Assembly: GCA_032716605.1 (NCBI GenBank)
Contig: CM064480.1
Coordinates: 24,806,969 to 24,870,968, forward strand
Length of the DNA stretch: 64,000 nucleotides
Origin: Paralithodes platypus
Lineage: Eukaryota; Arthropoda; Malacostraca; Decapoda; Lithodidae
Direction: 5' to 3'
This document shows positions 42,181 through 52,447 of this stretch, in pieces; the first letter of the stretch is position 1, and every line of letters begins with the position of its first letter. The notes below the pieces were generated by a model. The model had not been told where the DNA came from and ran no database searches. It saw only the letters and a program-made list of their open reading frames with translations. Position numbers and translations under genes: made by a program.

Positions 42181-45100
42181 TTAGTTTTTTGATGGTGGGT
42201 TTGGTGGTGTTGGACGCTTCGCCGGCTGGCTGGTGTGGGCCGAAGACTGGCCCTGCCCCGGCTTATACTGGCCGCGTCCCCTCTGTCCTGAAAACCCTCT
42301 CTGTCTATGCCTGAACTGACCCAGGGGGGATTGGGAGGACTTAGGCGGAAGAAACGGCTTAGAACCCCCTGGCTGAGCTTTAGTAGAGGCTTAGGTTTGG
42401 GGAAGTTAATGCGGGTTTCTTAGCCTGTGCGGGACTGTGCTTCACGGCCTGTGCCATGTTAAACACTGTTCGCCATACATCAGGGGACATTAAAGAAGGT
42501 GTAAGTACTGGGGACATTACCACCTGGTTAGCAATGCGATCAGGCAGCTTGCGAACTAATGACATCCTAAGATCCTGTCGTGCTCGCACCGCCTCAAGTA
42601 AGGCTGTGCGTATGTCACCTAAGGATTGAATCGACGACTGAAGAATCAGACGCCGGGATAACTCAACTGATCTTCGAGCATCCGCGTCTGCGATTGCCTG
42701 AGTAGACCTGAGTAAAGACTTAGCCACCTGTTGAGAAACTATGTACTGTGAAAACAGGCGGAAAGCTTTTCCCCTTAGCCTAAATTCTCTGTCTAGGTGA
42801 GAAGGGGTAGGGGTAGTGAATGGTTCCTTTAGTTCACAAAGATTAATCTTAGGGGCAGCTAGAAAAGAAAATAAAGCTGACGGAACTCCGCCCGCCGGCA
42901 TGGAGAACCATGAATGTGTATCCTGAGGGATCTGGTGGGAAGATTTAGAAGTGAAAGTGGTTGCAAAGTTTTGAGCCTCTACCTCCCAATCCACCCAAGG
43001 TCCTGGTCCCAACTGTCCCACCTTCAACACTGGATTAGCTGTCTCGTCTGTGACGGTCTGTAAATCTAGTTCAGGAGTAAGAGCCGACAGAGCCTTAATA
43101 TCATTAAACCCATCCAGCTTAGACCAGTCTGAAAAAAGTTTTGAAGCTGAGGCAGGGGGTAAAGCAGGCTTAGATGCATAAACAAAATAATCCTGATGAT
43201 AATAACCAGGTATAGCCTTGATATTTACGTCCAAAACATTACCCAAGGCATCCAATGCCCTTAATTTCTTAGACTTATTTCCCTGGATAAACCACTCACG
43301 TGGTACCGGGAGTTCCCCTGACAAGGTAGGCTGGGCAAGCTCTGGCTTAGAGGGGTTCAAAGGGACCCATGACTCGTCTGGCCCATAAAGCAGGGGCATA
43401 GCTACCTTTCTAAGAGGCGCTTTGTCTAGAGGGGGTGGATTAACATCCGTAATGACCCTGACATTTGACGTAGTGAATGCCGCCGTAGCTGGCTTAGAGC
43501 TCCCTGCCGGTGACAGAGTAGGAGGGTTAGGAATCTTAGATAAATCGATTGACGTTATCAGAGGCCGTACCGCAGAACTTGTCAAGGGAGCCCCCAATGG
43601 GATATGAATGGTAAGGTGTGATAGGAAAGTTGAGGGAGTGGAGGAGGGGGGGGTACCATCAGAGGTGAATGGGAATGGTAGTGCACTTGTGGACGTATGT
43701 GTGTGACGTATGTGTGTGGATAGCAACACCTTCTTCCGACACAGAATGATCCACAGGTACACGTGGAAACGGATGTTGCTATGAAGATAAGACAGTGGTG
43801 GAACGAAAGTCATTGATTGATATGTATGTGTGGATGAACGAATGAAGAACTGTGATGGATGCTAGGGTTGTATGAGGGTATTGGGGGGGCTGTCTGATCA
43901 TTATGTGTGGTAGCTAAGGTTAGGATACAAAAGTGGGTGAGGAGAGTGGGAGGGAGAGAGAGGAGGGTGGAATGGTGAGGAGGGTGGAGAGGTTGCAGGA
44001 GGCGGAAGTCAGGGAGGAGTACAGGAGAGCAGTGGAAAGACGACTAGGTGGGTTCGACCTGGAAGTTATTGAGGAATTGGAGGATATGACAAGGTGTTAA
44101 GGATGAGTCTGTGCAGCATGTGAGGAGGTTGTGGAGTGGGAGAAGAGGGAGGGAGTGAAAGGTACGCATGTGGCAGAAGAAAGAATACTGTGGAAAAGAA
44201 AGCATATAGAGAGTGGTTGGTAGTAAGGAATGATTCCGAGAGACAGAAACGAGCGAGGTCCGGGAGTAAGATAAGAGAGTAGTGAAGGAAAGTAATGAGA
44301 GTAGATGAGGAATTTGGAAGGAATCTGAGTGTAAAATGGAGGGAGAGTAAGAAACTGTTCTGGAAAGAAGTCAAGAAAGTTAGGGAAGGTAGCAAGGGAC
44401 AGTAAGGGTGTGAAAGATAATAATGGGAGAATGCTAGCCGGAAGCAAGAGAGAGTCGAAAGATGGAGGGAGTACTTCAGTGAGTTGCTACATGAAAGGAA
44501 TGAAGAGCCAGCAAACATAGCTGATATGGTATGGGAGGAGAAGAAGAGAAGTAGTGGAGGAGGAGGTGGGGATCATGATTCAGAAGTGGGAAGCCATGAA
44601 AGAGTGAAGTTGGGGAAAGCCAGGAACAGATGGATTGTGTGTGGGGAAATGTTGAGGTATGGTGGTGAGATAGTGATAGACATGGGTCTTGAAAATGTGC
44701 AAACTAGCATGGGAGAAGGGGAGGTGCCCATGACTGGAAGACTGGCATAATAGTCCCCCCTATATAAGGGCAAAGGGGAAAGAGGAGTGTGTGGTAACCA
44801 CCGAGGATATGTCTCTAAGCGTATAGGTCTACAGTAGTGATTGAGAGAGTGATTGAGAACGGAGAAATGGATAGGCGACGAGCATGGAGGTTTTAGGAAG
44901 GTAAGAGGATGTGTAGATCAGATTTTTACCATGAATTGTGTTGTGGAGAAGTATCTGGAGAAGAAACAAAGGTGTATGTTGCCTTTATGGACTTGGAGAA
45001 GGCCTATGACAGAGTGATAGAGAAGGTTTGTGGAAAAGTACTTAGAATAGACGGAGTAGAGGGCAAGTTGCTGAAAGCAGTGAAGAGCATGTATGAGGGT

Positions 45101-47315
45101 GCAAAGCGGCAGTACGTGTGGAGAGTGAGCAGCGAGTTCTTTGACCTGAATGTTGGTTTGAAACAGGGGTGTTTTTGTCCCCGTGGTTGTTTACTGTATA
45201 TGGATGGAGTTTATGAAAGAAACTATCAAGAGCAGTGGATGTTGGTGTATCGCTGAAAAGGGAGGGAATTGAGTGGAAGCTACCTATACTGCTGTTTTGC
45301 GGATGATACAGTTCTGATGAGTGATAAATGGAGTTGCAGGGTCTGTAAATGAGTTTGGAACAGTGTGCGAAAAACGGAATTTGAAGGTAAATACGGGAAG
45401 AGCAAGGTTGTCTTCGAAAGGGGTGAAGTCCACAGAGTGTGAGGTGAAGCTGAACGGTCAGGCTATGGAGATCGTCAACTCTTTTAAGTATCTGGGCAGT
45501 GTGTTGAGTAAAGATGGGACTATGGATGAAGAGGTGCGGGGAGGGTACAACAGGGGAGGGTGTAGGAACGCTAAAAGCAGTAACAAGAAATAGGGTGGTC
45601 AGTATGGAAGTGAAGAAGTCCTTGCATGACAGTGTGGTAATCCCGACAGACTTACGGAAGCGAAGCATGGACGTTGGTTGAGAGACTCAGACCAAGAGTG
45701 AGAGCAGTGGAAATGAATTACTTAAGGAGTGCGTGCGGAGTTACATGGAGGGGATAGACAGACTAATGAGGAAGTAAGAAGGAGGTGTGTTTTGTAGATG
45801 TGCTGGAAAGTGTGAAAAGGAACAACTTGAGATGGTTCGGCAATATGGAACGTATGGAAAGCGAGAGAATGACTAAGAGGGTGTACGAGAGCGAGGTGGA
45901 GGGACAGGGGAGAGGTAGACCGAATATGAGGTGGAAGGATGGAGTGAGGAACTACATGAACGAAGGCGCTGCTGGTTGGGGGGGGGGGCGTCGACTGACT
46001 GGGGAGGACAGAGTGCATGGGGGCGGTTCGTTCGTGGCCACCCCTTCGGGGATCACGGCGTCAGGCAATAGATAGATAGATAGACGTTATCAGAGGCCGT
46101 ACCGCAGAACTTGTCAAGGGAGCCCCCAAGTCCATTGTGGTGTTTTCTTGTTGTTGACTAAAGAATTAGATAGAGCATGAGTAAGTAACCCATCAATTTC
46201 TTGTGCTGTAACAAACTGGTTAGATGCAGAACTTACAGGTGAATCAGTATTATCATGGGCGGCGTCCAAGCCTGAGCCTGACCCTTGTCCTTCCCTATCT
46301 GAAATTATTTACACTTCATCTTGTTCCTCCCGATCCTCCTGAGAAGACCCCGCCGAGGCAGGGGTACCTTGTTTCCAAGATAAGTCAGAGATAGAGGATG
46401 GGGTCGCCGCGTCCCTGTGGACATCAGCTACTGTGTGACTCGTATGAGTCGGACGTGGATGGTCAGACCCTGGTTGAGCAAACCGCCAAACACCGAGGCT
46501 CTGGCCTACGCTCTCTTGAGAGTCTGAAACATTTTCAATTATTGAATTTCCTGAACTTTCCATTTCTAGGGTTAAAATATCAATAGGTAAATCTTGTTTA
46601 GGGACAGGCGCTTCACTATACTCTGAGGCTGTAACAGAAACATTTTCAGGTGTAGAGGTACGACGAGATGCACTAGACTTAGGAGAATGTCGAGAGGACT
46701 TCCTATGGGAATCCTTTTTGGAGGATTTGTGGCTACGGTGTGACCGCGAACTAGACTTAGATTTGGAAGAATCACCACCATGACCACTGGTGGAAGCTTC
46801 TGTCTTACTCTTCTTACTCGCCGGGGAAGAGGCACGACTTGAAGACTGCTGTCTGAGAGGTGACCTTGACCTCGATCTCGCCCGCGACGAGGAGGTGGCT
46901 GCCGGGGGAGTAGGCTCTCTCGGGCGTTTAGACGTATCCACAGACGATACAGAACCCTGGCTAGTCTCTGTCGGCTTAAAACCCGTTACTCTAGAGGTAC
47001 GGGGGAGGGTGCTCTGACAGCAACTTATCCCAAAGTGGGACGTTGTCACATTGAAGTGACTTATGTGCGACAATGGTAGTGTAGGCCGACATCTGTTGTC
47101 TGACCTCTCTCAACGCTACCGCCGCGGTCTTGTCATTGTCACACAGGACTTTATTGGCTAATTGGGAGCAAAAGGAACAATTAAGTGTAACCCAGAGACC
47201 CCTTGAACGGTCTAGACATTTAACACACCTTATGCAAAGGGTATGCGCAAAAAATCGGGATACCCGCGCAAGTAGGGGTAATGCACAGGGCAAAAACTGG
47301 GGCCACAGTAGCCAT
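42181..47315 (-). pseudogene. gag: DIRS A2 Gag-like gene, split by a LINE and with small lesions
   Basis: It starts at 47,315 and ends at 42,181. An extra T near 47,255 shifts the frame in the cysteine cluster region. A serine codon has become a stop at about 46,309. The LINE insertion separates the N-terminal part (to 46,083) from the C-terminal part (from 43,597). One base is missing near 42,400. The segment corresponding to the small deletion in A1 is intact here (about 43,195-43,215), which shows that the ancestral gag was one frame. Confidence 0.88.
43598..46082 (+). mobile_element. RTE-like LINE inserted in DIRS A2 gag with 47-bp target duplication
   Basis: The insert is flanked by an exact 47-base repeat of gag (43,551-43,597 and 46,083-46,129). 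It carries scattered RT pieces: an SKKLFWKEVKKVRE segment near 44,320, LKQGC and FMDLEKAYDRV in 44,909-45,256, a FADDT-like stretch near 45,300 and FKYLGSVLSKDG at about 45,480. It ends in TAGA repeats (46,069-46,084), the same 3' end as positions 1-731. Many frameshifts make it non-coding. Confidence 0.92.
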
Positions 47316-49095
47316 GACAGAGACTGGTGTGAGGAAACTACCGCCGGGTCTGTATTGGTCCGCCGGAGCTCAGCTCTGGAAAAATAAAGAAAAATTTCCA
47401 GGAATTAATGCTCATAAGGTTAACCCAAGTGTTCGCATACAAGTGTTAATAACCCGCCGGGTAACGGGATGCAAAGACACAGCTAACACATCTCGCTACG
47501 CGGCGGGGTGTAAAGAGGCTAAACAAATCTTTTTAGCTAAAGAACATGAAGAATACCCTCTGATATAATGGTCCAGCATGGCACTTATAGTCTGTAGGAG
47601 GTGGTGACTGTCTCAAGATTCAATTTTGTAACAAAGCCCCCCTCATAAAGAAATATTTTAGTAGAATAGCCCAGGGCAGGAATATACGAGATCTGATATT
47701 TTAACGAATTGTCCCAAAAGATCGTCGTAAAAATAGAAGGCGGCGATACTGAATGTATCACCAAATTAAGGTTAATCGAAATTGAATTTGTTATAAATTC
47801 CTTAGTTCCTCCACTTAGGAGCACCCGCCGGGTGTGGGAATCGATTTGGTTAAACCTCATTGAACCTTCAATTGCCGTAAGAGTAAAGGCAGCGATACAC
47901 AGAGTATCACTAAAATGGATTGGTTAACTATATGAGACCTAAGTCGTTTATCCCACCCTGCTCAGGTGCACCCGCCGGGTGAGAAGTCTAAAAGTTAACC
48001 CCACAAGTTCCTGACCCCACTTCTTTGTAAAAGATCGCCGGGGAGGAACGCCTAAACAACAGCTAGGTTTTCCATGTGGTTGTCGTAAACCAGGTAGAAA
48101 AAACCTATAAAAACGAATGTTCGCAAGAACGTCGTTTTTTATATATATATATATATATATAAGGATGGGTACAGCCATCCCGCCGGGAATTAAAGGAGGC
48201 CTGAAACCAGGCACCCACAGAGACGCAGTCCTGGAGAGCCACAGACACCTCCCCACGCCGGGGAACCAGCCAGAGTTAAAAACCACGTGTGGCCCAACAC
48301 GGCTCATCGGTCAGGATTTTCATGGTGAAACCGAGAAAAACCCGCCGGAAGGCAAGCCCCACCCTGAACAGACACCATCTGAACAATACGACACGAGGAG
48401 AGTCACGCACGACTAACCAAGGTCACAACATAATCCGTGGAATTAGCCAATACACAACTAAACCAGGAAACAATTATAGTCCGAGGAATTAGCCAATACA
48501 CAACTAAAACCCGGATACACATGACACAGTAGGGCATATTTATAATAATAAATAATAACACTAGACATGTGGCAAAGCTACGAGCGGCTGGCTAGGCCTA
48601 GGTAGACGGCATGAAAATAGTTGAAATATAAACACACACTGGAATAACACAACAGGAACCACCGCCAACACACCACCGTAGCGACAACTTCCCACCCCGG
48701 GAAGCCTGACAAGGACCCAGAAAAAACTTCACTAAGTGAAGAAAAATACGCTGGGAACGTCAGAAAAACACAGCTTACCTCATCAGAAGGATAAAAGGCA
48801 GCAATAATTAACGCGTAATGAAAGCCGCCTGCATCACAAACTAACACAACTGTGAAAAGTTCACGTGTCCACAACAGGACCACGAGGGTACATCCGAAAT
48901 AGATGCCCCATACACACGACCCAAAATACACTGCACTGCGGGCAACCAGCCCAGGACACTCCTGCTACGCCTATCCTAACCTTACTCGATACATCCTGGA
49001 GTAAACAAATGAGAAAAAACTCACTAGGGACGCAACGAATGCGGAACCAGCGGAGCGTGGAAGGCACGTCCGGGCAGGCTGAGCGCAGAGCAGAG
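47316..49095 (-). other. DIRS A2 leader (non-coding)
   Basis: It is the uninterrupted counterpart of A1 1793-2735 plus 6013-6858. It contains the TA tract (about 48,139-48,160) where the LINE inserted in A1, and the same ACCCGCCGGGT blocks. No ORF is supported. Confidence 0.8.
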
Positions 49096-49404
49096 AAGGA
49101 GGAATGACGCCAGAATCAGCGTCTGGTCAGAAATCCACACAAGTACATCCACGATATGATGGAAAGCTTATTGGATAGTTATTCTTATTTTCTTTTTGTT
49201 TTTATTTTTTACGAAGTTTTTTCGTAGTGAGAACCCAATTCATAATGACTGAAGCCATGAGTGAGGTCGCGTGCACTCATGATGAAGGCTCCTCAGTTTT
49301 TAAATGCTCTGCGCGGTAGATTCAAACTACGGCGGATTAGTGTTTGAAGAGGATGCCTTATGTAATAGGCATGTTCGTCAATGATGGAGGGGCCACTAAT
49401 AAAT
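49096..49404 (-). repeat. Left inverted terminal repeat of DIRS A2
   Basis: It matches the A1 right arm in the same orientation and the A1 left arm in reverse. It contains TACGAAGTTTTTTCGTA. The final bases (GGAGGGGCCACTAATAAAT) are those of a left end, not a right end, which confirms that the element reads leftwards. Confidence 0.92.
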
Positions 49405-50034
49405 ATAGTATTGTCTACTTAAGCCTACTAAGCTTTAATTTTTACTTTAGTGAAATCGGAACGTATGCAAAGCGATCCTGAAATCTATAATATCTTTCAT
49501 TGCTTATTATTTTTATTAATTGTAAAATACCTTATTTATGTTTATAAATACAATTCCATTTTATATGTGACTTTGTAATATTTCCTTACCATCTTTTATT
49601 AAGTCAATGTCTTTCAGTAAAAAGAATAAATAAGATAAAAGATTAAAGGGAGAATAATAATAAGAGCATAACGAATAAGAGAGTAAAACAATTTTTAAAG
49701 GGTTAACAAACTTAAATTAATTATATAAAAAGATCTTTAATATTCTGACTTTAATGATAATCCAGATTAATTACTTAAGTATATAACTAGTTTATAATTG
49801 CTCAACAGTCCTTACTTACATACCAAGCTTTTCTCTATTCATAACATTCAATGTAACTTTAAATAGTTTCCTGATTAAATATAATTGAAGTGTATCAGAG
49901 TATAAAGGATAACTGTCCCAACAACTAAAGGAAAGCAAGTAACAACAAAACAAACTTTGATATATATATGTTCTATTGGCCTTCAGCTTTTTGATGCACT
50001 TACATATTGTCTGTTCAATCTTTTTTTATTTAGT
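49405..50034. other. AT-rich interval between DIRS A2 and DIRS B
   Basis: No ORF, RNA or repeat unit is supported. The right inverted repeat of copy B would be expected at the right side of this interval, but I cannot find it, so it has been lost or replaced. Confidence 0.55.
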
Positions 50035-50130
50035 TAACCACTTCTAAATCAAGATACGTAACATGATATATCAAGATTAAAGTCAAGACATCAAACGAAT
50101 GGGAAGGGGATGGAAGGGAGGGCCATACAT

Positions 50131-50233
50131 CGTCAATGATTTCGGGGCCACTACTAAATATTAGGTTTTCATTCTTCGCTCCGGGACTCAAACCTATAAT
50201 TTATTAGTGGCCCCTCCATCATTGACGATATGC
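50131..50233 (-). repeat. Internal complementary region of DIRS B
   Basis: It has the same design as in A1, in reverse orientation. One part, TCGTCAATGATTTCGGGG to CAAACCTATA, matches the end of the solo repeat at 1060. The other part, TTTATTAGTGGCCCCTCC to TGACGATATGCC, should be the left end of B. It is preserved although the right repeat beside it is gone. Confidence 0.88.
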
Positions 50234-50279
50234 CTATCTCAAGATTGGAGGGAGACATTCATGACAATATCAAAACCAC

Positions 50280-50785
50280 TAACAAACAACCATAGGTAGA
50301 GAGATGGAATATGCGTCTGTAGTGTGGTCCCCTCACATGAAGAAACATATCCACAAAATTGAGAGCAGCTACGAGGATGATCCCAGGTTTGGAAAATTTG
50401 GAGTACCAAGAGAGGCTCGAGAGATTGAATCTACCTACACTGGAACAGAGAAGGAAACGAGGACAGCAAATTCAGATGTACAAATGTGTTAGAGGTATTG
50501 ACAAAATCGACCAAGACTACTTTATAGAGAGGGATGGAGGTGAGAGAACAAGAGGTCACAGCTACAAACTGAAAGTGCCTAATAGTAAATCTGATCTGAA
50601 AAGTAAAAGATTTCCTACCAACTTGATTAGTGGGTGGAACAAATTGCCAGCCGAAGTAGTGTCTGCACCATCAGTGCATAGTTTCAAAGCACGGTATGAC
50701 AAACGTATCTTAGGAGGCGGGAATTAACGAGCATGCTCACTCCCGCAAATACAACTAGTGTAAGTACAACTAGTGTAAGTACAAA
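50280..50785 (+). mobile_element. Family E LINE 3' fragment inside DIRS B
   Basis: It reads MEYASVVWSPHMKKHIHKIE and, in another frame, RTRGHSYKLKVPNSKSD and WNKLPAEVVSAPSVHSFKARYD, the tail of an L2/CR1-like RT. It ends with repeats of CAACTAGTGTAAGTA, a variant of the family tail. It starts directly after sequence homologous to A1 near 12,890. It is 5'-truncated. Confidence 0.82.
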
Positions 50786-51277
50786 GAATCATATAACAAA
50801 CTTAAGTCTTTATTGTTTACATACAACAAAAGTAGAATTTTTTAAAAAGAAAGCAGTGCGTTACTTCGAAGAAGATCTGCTTGAAATGACCATACAGGTA
50901 CATTTGTTAAAGAATATCACATTGAGATTCAATAAAATTTATTTTCCAAGAACATTCTTTTATTCCTGTCCAAGATTGTAATGGCACAAATAAATCATTT
51001 GAGTATATCTTAAGTCCTTAAAAATAGTTTGTACATATCATATATTTTGTACTATTTAAACTTAATATCCTATAGTTGCAACTAAGATAGACATCTTGTA
51101 AAAATAAAATATTTTTTTTAGCTGTATAACCAGCTCGACTTATGAAGTATCACAGCTCTTGACCTTATCACATAGTCCGGCGGAGGGTCTAGAGGTCTTG
51201 AGCTCTCCAGCACCCCCCCCCCCCCCCTTCTTTTTCACCATTAAGATTAAACTTAATTTTAGTAGCACATAGACCAA

Positions 51278-52447
51278 CTAAACCCGCTGACGTAAGGCCA
51301 CACAGGTCAGTTTTGGTTTATCCAAAGCCAGACAGGTACCGCGTCAAGAAAGTATGATTGGAAGCCCACAGCTTAGTGTTAGCTATGTCATCAATTGAAT
51401 AATTTTGGAAAAACCTTAACGAGACAGCCATTTTCTGATGTGGGCCCTGCCCACTACACCAGGGTTACTTTCCCGAATTACTTCTACGAGTAAAGAAGCC
51501 TATTTTCTTCTCGTGATGCGAGTATATACCTGTACTATTGACCCATAAGGCTCCCTGTTGTTGGGGCTGCGACACCCTCATAAACTTGATTAAAGCCTGC
51601 ACAGGGCATAAGACATGATGTGCATGCCCGCGTTTAAGAGTCGGGATCGTAAATTCCGAGAACATATTATCGCTATGTTCGTTCTTTGCAACGAACGTGG
51701 GAGATGGAGCAATTTGTAAATTTTCATTAAGTCTCCCAAACCTGAGGCAATTAGGTTCGTTGCTCATCGCCGCCAACTCAGACACCCTGTTACCTGTAGC
51801 CAAAGCCATAAAGAACATAGCCTTCTTAAATAATGAGTCAAAATATGGCGCGAGATTATACTTGCGCGAATGAAGTAAAGACAAAGCTTTGTCCAGTGAC
51901 CAGGTAGGCATGAGCTGACGGAGTGGTGGGCGAAGCTTGAAACATGCCCTCATGAACCCTTTCTCCTCCGCCTGCGGAATGGATAGGCCTGTAAGGTCGT
52001 AGAAGGGAGTTCTAATGGCAGACGGATGATTCTTCAGTGTAACTACAGCAAGGCGTTGTTGTTAAACAAATAGTGTAGTCCAAGTACTGTACTTAAAAAC
52101 CAAAGCTACTGATGCATCCATTTGTGCCGTTTCTACTACCCAGGTTGTGAACGTTTTCCAATGTGATTGATATTATCTCCTGGTAGACATAGTATACTGA
52201 TAAGAAATTTATTAGTAACACTCTCTCCATATGGAGTTAACCATTTGGCATTTTGAATGTCCAAAAGGCAAAAGTCAGCGAGGTCTCTAGGTTGCCAATT
52301 GTCTCTAAGTAGAAGGACGAGGCCGGGAGCGACACCTGGTTCTCGCACCACGTTTTCAACTGGTGGTACCACACCTGAGCCGGCAAAAGAGGCGCGATCA
52401 TCGAGACTAAGCCCCGGTAACCCCGTAGTTTGTGAACTACCTGACAC
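51278..52447 (-). pseudogene. DIRS B tyrosine recombinase, broken
   Basis: Pieces align to the A1 recombinase: 52,447-52,136 (RDNWQPRDLADFCLLDIQ), 51,953-51,465 (MPTWSLDKALSLLHS, ALATGNRVSELAAM with the first catalytic Arg) and 51,450-51,278 (WASNHT-like end, stop at 51,278-51,280). The conserved His-x-x-Arg segment has lost a codon and the frame shifts afterwards. The enzyme would be inactive. Confidence 0.85.

Larger units (their letters stand above)
42178..49404 (-). mobile_element. DIRS retrotransposon copy A2, truncated by the assembly gap
   Basis: On the minus strand it has a left terminal repeat (49,096-49,404), a leader and a gag-like gene, in the same order as A1 and nearly identical to it. 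It lacks everything after the gag stop because of the gap. An RTE-like LINE splits gag at 43,598-46,082. Its outer end (AATAAAT at 49,404) agrees with the A1 left end to within a base or two. Confidence 0.92.

Noticed and set aside
44066..44518. 150-residue minus-strand frame in the RTE-like insert
   Set aside because: It is the complement of purine-rich LINE sequence, giving a Ser/Leu/Pro-rich shadow; the real LINE readings are on the + strand.
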